From CAVONB01 sp963697205 (GTDB lineage: Bacteria; Pseudomonadota; Alphaproteobacteria; Rhizobiales; Hyphomicrobiaceae), in the NCBI GenBank assembly GCA_963697205.1, contig CAVONB010000008.1, positions 186,001 to 250,000 of the forward strand: a stretch of DNA of 64,000 nt. Reading direction: 5' to 3'. The translations under genes were made by a program, and so were the position numbers. The notes under the pieces were generated by a model. That model saw only the letters and a list, made by a program, of their open reading frames with translations, made no database searches and was not told the DNA's origin. Shown here one piece after another: positions 26,136-35,197 of this stretch. Within the stretch, counting starts at the first letter, position 1, and every line of letters starts with the position of its first letter.

Positions 26136-27935
26136 TCAATCGCCCAGGACGACGCCTTCGCGGCGCGGGTCCGAGCCGCCCTCGAGCCGGCCGTCGCGTA
26201 TGCGGATGATGTTGAGCCCAGACGTCATCGCTTCGGCGAGGATCTGGTGCCCCCTGGCCTTCAGTGCGGGAGCCTGCGACAGCGTCTCCGGTTCCGGCTC
26301 CAGCTCGAAAGGGCCGTCTCGGCTGCCGAAGTTCGCCAGGCTGGCCGCCGCCTGCGGGTCAAGCTGCCAGTCGATCATCGCCACCAGCGCTTTCACGACA
26401 TAGAGAATGATGCGGCTGCCGCCGGGCGAGCCGAGCACCGCCCACAGCCGCCCGTCGGGCGCGAAGACGAGCGTCGGCGCCATCGAGCTGCGCGGGCGTT
26501 TGCCCGGACCCGGTGCGTTGGCGGCGAGCCGGCCCTGCGCGTCGCGGGCACGCAGCGAAAAGTCGGTGAGCTCGTTGTTCAGCAGAAAGCCGGCCGCCAT
26601 CACGCGGGCGCCGAACGCCGCCTCGATGCTCGACGTCATGGCGACCGCATCGCCCGAGCTGTCGACGATCGAGATATGGCTGGTACCGACGTTCTCGAAG
26701 GTGTTGTCGCGACCCATCGCGCGGCGATCCGCGCCCGGTGGCGAGCCCGCCTTCGGCCGCGGCATCGCGCGATCAGGCCCGATCAGCTGGCGGCGCTGAT
26801 CGAGATAGCTGCCGTCCAGCAGTCCCGGAACCGGCACGCGCACGGCCTGCGGATCGCCGATATAGAGATTGCGATCGGCGTAGGCGAGTTTTTGTGCCTC
26901 CCCGATGAGATGCAAGGCTTGGGGGGCGAGCGCGTCCGTCGGCGCGCGGCCGATATCGAAGCCTTCGATCAGGCCCAGCGTCTGCAGCACGGTCGTCGCG
27001 CCCGACGACGGCGGCCCCATCCCGCAGATGCGATAGCCGCGATAGACACTGCACAAGGCCGGACGCTCGATCACGGCGTAACCGTCGAGATCCTGCGCGG
27101 TGAGGTCGCTCGCGACCGGATGTGCGGTGCGCGCGGCCGTGACCACGGCGTTCGCGATCGGCCCGCGATAGAAGGAATCCGTGCCCGCTTGCGCGAGCCG
27201 ATCGAGTGTCGCCGCGTAGTCGGCGTTGCGCAGGATGTGACCGATCGGCCAGGCCGTGCCGTCGGGCGCGAAGAAGTAGGCGCGCGCCGCCGCCGTGAAA
27301 GCGCCCGCACCGAGCCCACGTAACAGCAGGTGCAGACGCGGGGAGACCGCGAAGCCCTCGCGCGCGAGCCGGATCGCCGGCGCTAAAAGTTCCGCCAGTG
27401 GGCGCCGGCCGTGCTTGGCGTGAATGTGACCGATCAGGCGGGGCACGCCCGGCACGCCGATCGAGAGGCCGGAGGCGACGTGCTCGGCGAAGCTCAGATC
27501 GGGCGTGAAGCGGTCGGGCGTCGCCGCCAGGGGCGCGCGCTCGCGGCCGTCGTAGGTGGCAAGCGTGCGCGCCGCTGCATCCCAGTGGACGACGAACGCC
27601 CCGCCGCCGAGCCCCGATGACTGCGGCTCCACGAGGCCGAGCACGGCCTGCACCGCGATCGCCGCATCGACCGCCGTCCCGCCCGCGCGCAGCACATCGA
27701 GGCCGGCCTGCGCGGCCAACGGATTGGCGGCCACGACCATGTGCCGGTCGGCGCTGACCAGCGTTTTGTCTGCGCGCCCGCTTTCGGCCTCCGGCGCGGC
27801 CGGGCTGAGCTGGGCCTGCGCGGGAGATGCAACCCATAGCGTCGCCAGCGCGAGGCCGAGCGCGCACAGGGGGCCGAGGCCGCGGGGCTTGAGCGGGGCT
27901 TTCGTGCGATCGGCGGGGTTGTGGTCGTGGCGCAT
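26136..27935 (-). CDS. ggt: Gamma-glutamyltransferase
   Basis: This 599-residue Ntn-hydrolase cleaves or transfers gamma-glutamyl groups from glutathione. It has a signal peptide near residues 20-42 and autocleaves. The catalytic Thr starts the small subunit in GTSHISIVDSSGDAVAM. The substrate motif SGLGGGAFVVHWD and GSPGGSRI are also present. The start at 27935 has AAGGA five bases upstream. The gene lies between dnaE2 and the ThiO-like gene on the same strand but is not clearly in their operon. Confidence 0.93.
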   Translation of the reverse strand: MRHDHNPADRTKAPLKPRGLGPLCALGLALATLWVASPAQAQLSPAAPEAESGRADKTLVSADRHMVVAANPLAAQAGLDVLRAGGTAVDAAIAVQAVLGLVEPQSSGLGGGAFVVHWDAAARTLATYDGRERAPLAATPDRFTPDLSFAEHVASGLSIGVPGVPRLIGHIHAKHGRRPLAELLAPAIRLAREGFAVSPRLHLLLRGLGAGAFTAAARAYFFAPDGTAWPIGHILRNADYAATLDRLAQAGTDSFYRGPIANAVVTAARTAHPVASDLTAQDLDGYAVIERPALCSVYRGYRICGMGPPSSGATTVLQTLGLIEGFDIGRAPTDALAPQALHLIGEAQKLAYADRNLYIGDPQAVRVPVPGLLDGSYLDQRRQLIGPDRAMPRPKAGSPPGADRRAMGRDNTFENVGTSHISIVDSSGDAVAMTSSIEAAFGARVMAAGFLLNNELTDFSLRARDAQGRLAANAPGPGKRPRSSMAPTLVFAPDGRLWAVLGSPGGSRIILYVVKALVAMIDWQLDPQAAASLANFGSRDGPFELEPEPETLSQAPALKARGHQILAEAMTSGLNIIRIRDGRLEGGSDPRREGVVLGD

Positions 27936-28018
27936 GGTTTCCTTGTCGCGGTCGCGCGGCGTTTCGGGCGGGTGCGTGTCCCCGTATCCGCGCGCGGCCA
28001 TTGTCGCGCGTTGGCGCG

Positions 28019-31000
28019 TCAATGAAAATCCCGCGATTTCGGCACGATGCGCTCGTTGCGGGGGTGTCCGGCCCAGCGGGGGTGAGCGGGCGAGCGCGCG
28101 CTGCCGGGATCGGGGCGCAGCACCTCGTCGGCGTTGGCGATGGCCGGCTTCAGCGCCAGCCCGTCCTCGGTCAGGCGGGCGAGCCAGTCGCTGCGGTCTT
28201 CCAGCCTGTGGGCGACGACGTGGATGATATCCTCGTGGCGCTGGATGCGGCCATGGATGACGACGAGGCGCGCGCCCATCACGACTTTGCGGAACCGGTC
28301 CAGCGTCTTCGGCCAGATGACGGTATTGGCCACACCCGTCTCGTCCTCGATCGTCATGAACACGACGCCCTTGGCCGAGCCCGGCCGCTGGCGCACCAGC
28401 ACGACGCCGGCGACCGTCACCCAGCTGCCGTCGGCAAGCGCGCGCAGTTGCTGGCAGGCGCGGATGCGGGCAGCGCCGAGATCCGCGCGCAGGAAGCTCA
28501 TGGGATGCGCCTTGAGCGACAGGCGCAGCGTCTGGTAGTCGATGACGACGTGCTCGCTCTCCGCCATCGCCGGCAACGCGACGGCGGGCTCCTCGCCGGT
28601 CTCGCGCGCGTCCGACCACTGGAAGAGCGGCAAGGGCTCCGTGCGCGGCAGCGCGGATACCTCCCACAGTGCCTGACGCCGGTCGAGCCCGAGCGAGCGC
28701 AGCGTGTCGGCGGCCGCGAGCTTCTCCAGCGTCGCGCGTTTCACGCCCGCGCGCTGCCACACGTCCCGCACGTCGCGGAACGGTCCGCCGGCTGAGCGCG
28801 CAGCGAGAAGTTTTTCGGCCTCGGCTTGCTGCAATCCATCGATCTGCCGCAGCCCGATGCGCAGCGCCGGCCCCGCGCGGCCACGCTGGCAGATGGCGGT
28901 AAGATCGGCCGGCACACCTGCCATCGGCTTCACAATACCAGGAGAGGCAGGCTCCCGGTGCTCCCCTCCCAGGCGGGGCTCGGGACGACAGCCCTGCACA
29001 GCGGCTCTCTCCAGCGTCGCGGTCCACTCGGAGAAATTGACGTCGGCCTCCCGCGCCTCCACGCCATGCTCGCACGCGTCGCGCACGATCTGGGCGGGCG
29101 CGTAAAAGCCCATCGGCTGCGCGTTGAGCAGGGCGGCGGCGAAGGCGGCGGGGTAATGACACTTGAGCCAGGACGAGACGTAGACGAGGTGGGCGAAGCT
29201 CGCGGCGTGGCTTTCGGGAAAACCGTACTCGCCAAAGCCCTTGATCTGGTTGAAGCAGCGCGCGGCGAAATCCGGATCGTAGCCGCGCCGCACCATGGCT
29301 GAGACCATCTTCTCCTCCAGCCGGCCGATGGTGCCGACGCGCCGGAACGTCGCCATCGCCTTGCGCAACTCGTTGACCTCGGAATCGGAAAACCGCGCGG
29401 CCACGAGCGCGATGCGCATGGCCTGCTCCTGGAACAACGGCACGCCCTTGGTCTTGCCGAGGATCAGGCGCAGTTCGTCGGGTGGTCCATGCTCGGGCGC
29501 AGGCGCGGGATAATGCTCTGGCTCCAGGCGATCGCGGCGGCGCAGGTAGGGATGCACCATGTCGCCCTGGATCGGGCCGGGCCTGACGATCGCCACCTCG
29601 ATGACGAGGTCGTAGAATGTGCGGGGTTTCAGCCGCGGCAGCATGTTCATCTGCGCGCGGCTCTCGACCTGGAACACACCGATGGAATCGGCGCGGCAGA
29701 GCATGTCGTAGATCTCGGCATCCTCGCGCGGCACGTTGGCCAGCGTCATGCGGCGGTCGTGGTGGGCCTCGATCAGGTCGAATGCGCCGTGGATGCACGT
29801 CAGCATGCCGAGCGCCAGCACGTCGATCTTCAGGAGGCCCAAGGCGGCGATGTCGTCCTTGTCCCACTCTATCACCGTTCGATCCTCCATCGCCGCGTTG
29901 CCGATCGGCACGACGGTGTCGAGGGGACCGCGCGTCAAGACGAAGCCGCCGACGTGCTGGGACAGATGGCGGGGAAAGCCGATCAGCGTGTCGGCAAGCT
30001 CCAGAACCAGAGCCAGCAGGGGATCGGCGGGATCGAGCCCGGCCTCGCGCACGTGCGCTTCGGGCAGCGCACCCCCCGAGCGGGTGCCCCACACCATGCC
30101 GGCGAGTGCCGAGACGGTATCCGCGGACAGCCCCATCGCCTTGCCGACGTCGCGCACCGCGGAGCGTGCGCGATAGGAGATGACGGTGGCGGCAAGCCCC
30201 GCGCGCTGTCGTCCATAACGCGCATAGATGTACTGGATCACCTCTTCGCGCCGCGCGTGCTCGAAATCGACGTCGATGTCGGGCGGCTCCTTGCGCTCTG
30301 TACTGATGAAGCGATCGAACAGGAGATCGATTTCGACGGGGTCGACGGCGGTGATGCCGATCGAATAGCACACCGCGGAGTTGGCCGCCGAGCCGCGCCC
30401 CTGGCACAGGATGCCGCGCGAGCGCGCGAAGGTGACGATGTCGTGTACGGTGAGGAAATAGGGCGCGTAGTCGAGTTGCCGAATGAGGTCGAGCTCGCGG
30501 CGCAGCGTTGCGCCAATGCGCGCGGGGATGCCCTGGGGAAACCGCCAGCGAGCGCCCTCCCAGGTCAATTCCTCCAGGTAGGATTGCGGCGTGCGGCCGG
30601 CCGGCACCGGCTCGTCGGGATATTCGTAGACGAGCTCGTCGAGCGAGAAACGGCACGCGCGCGCGATGTCGAGGGTCGCAGCCAGCGCATCCTCGAAGCC
30701 GCGAAACAGCCGCGCCATCTCGCGCGGCGACTTGAGGTGGCGCTCCGCGTTCTGTTCCAGCGCAAAACCCGCTGCGGCGACCGTCGTGCCGTTGCGCACG
30801 GCCGTCAGCACATCCTGCAGCGGGCGGCGGTGCGGCGCGTGATAGAGCACGTCGCCCGTCGCCACGAGGCGAAATCCGTGCGCGCGCGCGAGTCGGTCGA
30901 GGACTGAGAGGCGCGCGCGGTCGTCGCCGCGATAGACATGGGACGCCGCGAGATAGAGCGTTTGCGCGCTGGCGCCGAGCGCCGACCGGATGTGTGCAAG

Positions 31001-31867
31001 CTCGGCTGAAAACAGGCCGCATGTGGCCCTCCTCCTTGCGTGGAGGGGGGAGGGGAATACGGGCGTCATCGCGGCTCGGGGTGGGGACAGTTGCGTTTCG
31101 TGCGTCGTCGAAAAAAACGCAGGGTCTGGGAGGTGTCCTTCCGGTCGGGGCGCGGGGGCGAGCCCTCGCTCGCGCAGCGACCTGTCCCTGGCGTCACCGT
31201 CGATCACGTCGAGAGAGCTGACGTCGCCCCCACCGCTCCATTCGCCCCCACCATTGGCCCCTTCCCGCAAGGGGGAGGGGAATGTGGGCGCATCTGGAAT
31301 TGCGGGGTGTGAGGAGGCGCGCGGGAAGGGAACGACGTCGGCGGTGGCGCGCGGGATAGCGAAGATCGTCGGGGAGGGATGATCGTGTGCCGCATCGGTG
31401 TCGCCTGGCTGCGAGGTGGTGCCCTCGCGCCAGTGCCAGTCATCGGGCGGCACGACGATCAGAATCTGGCCTTCTGCGTGTGCCGCGACGTCGTCGAGGC
31501 ACAACGTGCACTGGCCCTTCCCGGCGCGGCGCTGGCCGAGCGAGAGAAGCTTGGAGAGCCGGCCATAGGCGGCGCGGTCGGTCGGCAGACAGATGAGGCT
31601 CGGCGCGTCGGCGAGGTCGATGCGCGCGCCCACGATCAAGGGCAGGCCCACCTCCTTAGCCGCGACGTGGGCACGCACGACGCCGGCAAGCGTGTTGCGG
31701 TCGGTGACGGCGAGCGCGTGGAGCCCGAGTGCCTTCGCCTGCGCGACGAGTTCATGGGGATGCGAGCCGCCGGTGAGAAAGGTGAAGTTGGTCGTCACCT
31801 GCAGCTCGGCATAGGCCGCAGGCCGCGGGATGCGATGATGGGGATGTGTGTCCGGCCCCATGGTCAT
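28019..31867 (-). CDS. dnaE2: Error-prone DNA polymerase DnaE2 with large in-frame insertion
   Basis: This 1282-residue polymerase performs SOS translesion synthesis with ImuA and ImuB. The PHP domain occupies the N-terminal third, the polymerase core has the catalytic PDIDVDF motif, and a C-terminal OB fold (VTVAGVVLVRQRPGSAKG) follows. Usual DnaE2 proteins have about 1050-1120 residues. The excess is mainly a Pro/Arg/Ser-rich insertion near 31022-31427 within the PHP domain, coded by palindromic-repeat sequence. A smaller anomalous segment lies near 28880-29000. The start ATG at 31867 overlaps the imuB stop as ATGA. Confidence 0.93.
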   Translation of the reverse strand: MTMGPDTHPHHRIPRPAAYAELQVTTNFTFLTGGSHPHELVAQAKALGLHALAVTDRNTLAGVVRAHVAAKEVGLPLIVGARIDLADAPSLICLPTDRAAYGRLSKLLSLGQRRAGKGQCTLCLDDVAAHAEGQILIVVPPDDWHWREGTTSQPGDTDAAHDHPSPTIFAIPRATADVVPFPRASSHPAIPDAPTFPSPLREGANGGGEWSGGGDVSSLDVIDGDARDRSLRERGLAPAPRPEGHLPDPAFFSTTHETQLSPPRAAMTPVFPSPLHARRRATCGLFSAELAHIRSALGASAQTLYLAASHVYRGDDRARLSVLDRLARAHGFRLVATGDVLYHAPHRRPLQDVLTAVRNGTTVAAAGFALEQNAERHLKSPREMARLFRGFEDALAATLDIARACRFSLDELVYEYPDEPVPAGRTPQSYLEELTWEGARWRFPQGIPARIGATLRRELDLIRQLDYAPYFLTVHDIVTFARSRGILCQGRGSAANSAVCYSIGITAVDPVEIDLLFDRFISTERKEPPDIDVDFEHARREEVIQYIYARYGRQRAGLAATVISYRARSAVRDVGKAMGLSADTVSALAGMVWGTRSGGALPEAHVREAGLDPADPLLALVLELADTLIGFPRHLSQHVGGFVLTRGPLDTVVPIGNAAMEDRTVIEWDKDDIAALGLLKIDVLALGMLTCIHGAFDLIEAHHDRRMTLANVPREDAEIYDMLCRADSIGVFQVESRAQMNMLPRLKPRTFYDLVIEVAIVRPGPIQGDMVHPYLRRRDRLEPEHYPAPAPEHGPPDELRLILGKTKGVPLFQEQAMRIALVAARFSDSEVNELRKAMATFRRVGTIGRLEEKMVSAMVRRGYDPDFAARCFNQIKGFGEYGFPESHAASFAHLVYVSSWLKCHYPAAFAAALLNAQPMGFYAPAQIVRDACEHGVEAREADVNFSEWTATLERAAVQGCRPEPRLGGEHREPASPGIVKPMAGVPADLTAICQRGRAGPALRIGLRQIDGLQQAEAEKLLAARSAGGPFRDVRDVWQRAGVKRATLEKLAAADTLRSLGLDRRQALWEVSALPRTEPLPLFQWSDARETGEEPAVALPAMAESEHVVIDYQTLRLSLKAHPMSFLRADLGAARIRACQQLRALADGSWVTVAGVVLVRQRPGSAKGVVFMTIEDETGVANTVIWPKTLDRFRKVVMGARLVVIHGRIQRHEDIIHVVAHRLEDRSDWLARLTEDGLALKPAIANADEVLRPDPGSARSPAHPRWAGHPRNERIVPKSRDFH
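31022..31427. repeat. Palindromic-repeat insertion inside dnaE2
   Basis: About 400 bases within the PHP domain code for a low-complexity Pro/Gly/Arg stretch with no match to DnaE2. Two similar cores, GGGGGAGGGGAAT-xx-GGGCG, lie at 31046-31065 and 31271-31290 in the same orientation, each at the edge of an imperfect palindrome (for example CCCCTTCCC facing GGGGAGGGG). The reading frame is kept. Confidence 0.75.
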
Positions 31868-33636
31868 GGCCCGAGCCCATGCAGGTACCAGGTGGGGGGG
31901 GCGTCGACCTCCGCCTCGGCCTCGCCGTAGAGGCCTTCCCGGAACAGCCAGTAGCGCGCGCCGTGCACGTCCTCGACGGTGTAGTAGTCGCGCGGGCGCT
32001 GGGCCCGTGCCGCGTTCGCGGTGTCGGCGCGACGCCACCACTCCGGCGCGATCCGCTCGGGTCCCTCGGCCTTGGCGATGCGGCAGGTCAGGCGGCGCCA
32101 GGTGAAGCGGGCAGGCGGGCCTTCGGGGATCTCGGCGAGCACGGTAATGCGCTCGGGCGGGGCGAGCAGCAGCGGCGGGCGTGGGCGATAACGCACCGGT
32201 GCCGCGCACGGCTCGATCCGGCGGGCGGGCAAAGCGCCCTCCAGCGCGGGCCGGCGGCTCTCGGCACGCTCGGGCACGTGGCTCGCGCGCGGCACGAGCC
32301 GCAGCACGGCGTCGGAGCCCAGACGGTTGGCGATGCGATCGATAAGGACGCTCGTGGCCGCGCGCGCATGGTGGTCAGCGTCATCGTCCGGCCCGATCGC
32401 GGTCCCCGTGGCGAGCACAGTCTGGTGCGGGTCGATGCGTTCCACGCCGTACGCCTCCAGCACGATGCCGTCGACGCCGAAGCCGCCATCGAAGCCGGCG
32501 AGTTTGGGCAGCAGCAGGAAGCAGAGATGTGCGCCATCGTGACTGGCTGTGCTCAAGCCCGCCTGGAAAGCGGCATGCGTGCCGTCCGTGCGCGTGAGGA
32601 GCACGCCGATGCGCCGCGCCCCGCAGCCAGCCGCAGCAAGTCTTGCACTCAGGGCATCGAGCAGCTCGGACACGGCGGCCTCGATGCCCTCGCTGGTCAC
32701 CAGGGGCTCGGTCGGCAGATGGCGCACGGTGAAGTCCGGCGGCTCCACGAGCGGGATCGCCGGCGCAGGCGTGCGCCCGAGCGCGGCGTCGAGTGCCTGC
32801 AGCACGGCCCCGGCAAGGGCATCGCTGCCCGCGCCGGTTGCCGGCCGGCGCACTGAAGCGTTGTCCGCGCGCGCACGCGGCGGGGCACGGAAGCGGTGGG
32901 CCAGTGTGGCGCGGGGCAGGTCGTAGAGCTGGCCGATACGCTTGAGACCCAGCCGGCGCAGCAGAACGGCGGCGTCCGTATCGAGGTCCAGCGCCTCGAC
33001 CGGCAGGCCGGCCAGCGCCCTGGCGGTGGCGCCGGGTGCAGCGATCAGGCAACCGGTCGGCCCCGTGCGGCCGAAGCGGGCGAGGGCGTGGGCGCCGGCG
33101 CGTGTGTCGGCGATGGCGAGGCGGGCGGTGAGGCCGAAATCCGAGAGCCGGCGTGCGAGATCGCCGAGCAGGGCTTTTTCCGCCTCCTGCCCCCAGCGGC
33201 CGGCGCGCGTGCCGGCGGCGCCCGCGTCGACCTCCGCCTCGGCCCCCGTCCTGGTTGCGCGAGAGGGCAGGAAGAGATGAGCGACGCCGGTGATGTCGAC
33301 CCACAGTCCGTCGCGGCCCTCGACGTTGCGGGCAGGGCCGTAGCGGCCGGCCCAGCGGGCGAGCCGCCGGAGCGCGCGCCGGTCGCGGGCAGGGGCAGCC
33401 GGACGCGTGAGCAGGGCTGGCGCGATGGCGCGGGCATCGCTGAGCGTCATGCCGGCCCGCAGGCCGGCCCTCAGGGCGGGTCCATTGAGCGCGAAGAGGA
33501 CCTGGCCGCGGGATTCCTCGGCGATGAGTGCAAAGGGCGGTGCGCCATCCTCATCAGCCGGAACGGCGGATGGATCGGTCCGGCGCAGGCGCTCGATCGC
33601 GAAGGCTGGGAGCCAGACGGAAGCGAAGCGTTTCAT
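31864..33636 (-). CDS. imuB: ImuB-like Y-family polymerase homologue
   Basis: This 590-residue protein belongs to the Y family but acts as a non-catalytic hub that brings DnaE2 to the beta clamp. The N-terminus (MKRFASVWLPAF) lacks the usual catalytic acidic motifs. Palm/finger elements such as LNGPALRAGLRAGM are visible, and the ImuB C-terminal motif RDYYTVEDVHGARYWLFREG (near 560) is intact. The start at 33636 has GGAG upstream. It overlaps imuA by about 80 bases and dnaE2 by four, consistent with one SOS operon. Confidence 0.92.
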   Translation of the reverse strand: MKRFASVWLPAFAIERLRRTDPSAVPADEDGAPPFALIAEESRGQVLFALNGPALRAGLRAGMTLSDARAIAPALLTRPAAPARDRRALRRLARWAGRYGPARNVEGRDGLWVDITGVAHLFLPSRATRTGAEAEVDAGAAGTRAGRWGQEAEKALLGDLARRLSDFGLTARLAIADTRAGAHALARFGRTGPTGCLIAAPGATARALAGLPVEALDLDTDAAVLLRRLGLKRIGQLYDLPRATLAHRFRAPPRARADNASVRRPATGAGSDALAGAVLQALDAALGRTPAPAIPLVEPPDFTVRHLPTEPLVTSEGIEAAVSELLDALSARLAAAGCGARRIGVLLTRTDGTHAAFQAGLSTASHDGAHLCFLLLPKLAGFDGGFGVDGIVLEAYGVERIDPHQTVLATGTAIGPDDDADHHARAATSVLIDRIANRLGSDAVLRLVPRASHVPERAESRRPALEGALPARRIEPCAAPVRYRPRPPLLLAPPERITVLAEIPEGPPARFTWRRLTCRIAKAEGPERIAPEWWRRADTANAARAQRPRDYYTVEDVHGARYWLFREGLYGEAEAEVDAPPTWYLHGLGP

Positions 33637-34618
33637 GACACCACTCCAGGTCCAGGTGCACGGCCTCGATCCAGGCAGCCGTGGATCTTTGCGATCCGCG
33701 CCAGCGCTCCAACTGCACCGCGTAGCGTGGCGCGCCCGGTGCCGCGTCATCGACGGCGTGGGAATGGCTGCGATGCCGGCCGATGCGCCAGCGCGTGGTG
33801 GTGGCGGCGGCCGGCGGCGCGCGCGCGTCGGTGAGGATCAGGCAGGGCGTGGCCGAGGCCTGGGCGGCAAGCGCGAGACGGCGGGCCGGCGTCAGCGCGA
33901 CGTCGCTCAGCAGCCCGACGACGAGTGCCAGCCCGTTCGAGCGCAGGCCCTCCTCCATCGCCCACAAGACATCGGTCTGCCGCCCCGTCTCCACGATCAC
34001 GAGATCGGTGGCTGAGAGCCCGAATGTGGCCAGGCCAGGGCCGTAGAGCCGGCCGGTCTCGTCGGCCATGCGGCGCGGCACGCACCACAGGATCGTGCCG
34101 CATGCGCGGGCACCGCTGTGCTGTACCCCGCTCTGTTGCCCCCAGTTTTGGTGAGCACTGGCCTGTTGAGTCTCGGCGTCGGCCGCAGCCGTGGATGACG
34201 CGCGCTGGCGACGGCCGGCCAGCGCGAGCGCGAAGGCCAGCGCCGCGCTCCAGCCGGCAGCGGTACCGTATCCACCGGCAGCCACGGCGGGCTTGACCTC
34301 GTGCAGGGCATCGGGTGCCAGCGAAAGCTCGCCGAGTGCGCCTTGCACGTCCAGCCCACCCAACGTCCAGGCCGACGCGGACAGGCCTGCCTGCGTGCGC
34401 GCGATATCAGGTTCGCCGTCCTCGCTCGCCCCGTCTAGGTGCGCTGTCCTCCCCGCGCGCACGCCGGCCAGCGGGTGCGGGCGCCGGGCCTCGATGGCGC
34501 GAATGCGCGCGGCGAGGTCGTGCCGGATCTGCGCGCGCGTTGGCGCAGGCCTCGGCCCGGCCGGCAGCGTGGCCTCGTCACGGACCTGGAGAGGGCAGCG
34601 ATCCGTCACGGGCAACAT
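33554..34618 (-). CDS. imuA: ImuA-like SOS mutagenesis accessory protein
   Basis: This 354-residue RecA-like accessory factor is needed with ImuB and DnaE2 for damage-induced mutagenesis. Visible parts include DALHEVKPAVAAGGYGTAAG, ILWCVPRRMADETGRLYG and DLVIVETGRQTDVLWAMEEGL. A Gly/Gln/Ser-rich loop near residue 155 looks extended relative to the family. The start is uncertain: ATG 34618 is used; ATG 34750 would add 44 poorly conserved residues. A LexA box lies 260 bases upstream of 34618 (130 from 34750). Confidence 0.85.
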   Translation of the reverse strand: MLPVTDRCPLQVRDEATLPAGPRPAPTRAQIRHDLAARIRAIEARRPHPLAGVRAGRTAHLDGASEDGEPDIARTQAGLSASAWTLGGLDVQGALGELSLAPDALHEVKPAVAAGGYGTAAGWSAALAFALALAGRRQRASSTAAADAETQQASAHQNWGQQSGVQHSGARACGTILWCVPRRMADETGRLYGPGLATFGLSATDLVIVETGRQTDVLWAMEEGLRSNGLALVVGLLSDVALTPARRLALAAQASATPCLILTDARAPPAAATTTRWRIGRHRSHSHAVDDAAPGAPRYAVQLERWRGSQRSTAAWIEAVHLDLEWCHETLRFRLAPSLRDRAPAPDRSIRRSG

Positions 34619-35197
34619 CCGTTGGGGCAGGGGTGGCGCACACACTGTGTGTCGAAGGGCGCGGAAGACGGGATGGAAGGTCGGCCGGGGCGATGAAGAG
34701 GGCGTCACCACCCCGGCCACGAGTGCGAGTCCCTGCCCAACCAAACGCATACGCCAACGCGGCAGGGGCTCTACGGTGGAGATCCGGTGGGCAGGGACGA
34801 GAGAGGTTGCGGGGTTTGGGCTCTGTCCGTGTCACCGGTACGCACTCACACACTTGTTATCAGCACGAGTCACTCAGAAGTTCTTTTTTTGTTCTATTCA
34901 AGTCGCACCGAAAGGTCAAGGCCGAATCAGAATATTCAAAGAACAAAAGAAGAAATTAACAGCTTATCCCCAGAACGGCTGCGCCACGTCCGCCCAAAGG
35001 CAGGCGCATGGCAAAATCGTGACGGCAGTGTGACTTCCCTGCTCTGCCGCCCATCCCGGGACTGAGATATACGCACTGTTCATCAACACGCGGCACAGTG
35101 CCGGAACAGTTCGGGGACCCGCACCGTTGCCCTCGCAAGGCGCGTGTTTGCAGCCCCAAGACATCAACCTGACGGAATGATCAGGAGGACCTGAAGT
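34619..35197. other. Divergent control region between imuA and the L,D-transpeptidase
   Basis: These 579 bases (or 447 if imuA starts at 34750) hold an AT-rich segment at about 34840-34975 with the LexA box. They must also hold the transpeptidase promoter. A TTATCCCCA sequence near 34965 resembles one DnaA box but is single. No convincing gene was found. Confidence 0.55.
34880..34894 (-). promoter_or_regulatory. LexA (SOS) operator for imuA-imuB-dnaE2
   Basis: GTTC, seven T residues, then GTTC matches exactly the alphaproteobacterial LexA operator GTTC-N7-GTTC. It lies upstream of imuA in an AT-rich stretch. Control of this cassette by LexA is well established in the group. Confidence 0.85.

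Noticed and set aside
26136..31022. A single very long open frame on the minus strand covering both gamma-glutamyltransferase and part of dnaE2
   Set aside because: The upstream part reads a shadow frame of dnaE2. The real gamma-glutamyltransferase starts at 27935 with a ribosome-binding site and signal peptide.
34960..34975. TTATCCCCA, similar to a DnaA box
   Set aside because: It is single and has one mismatch. There is no cluster of boxes or dnaA/hemE context for an origin.
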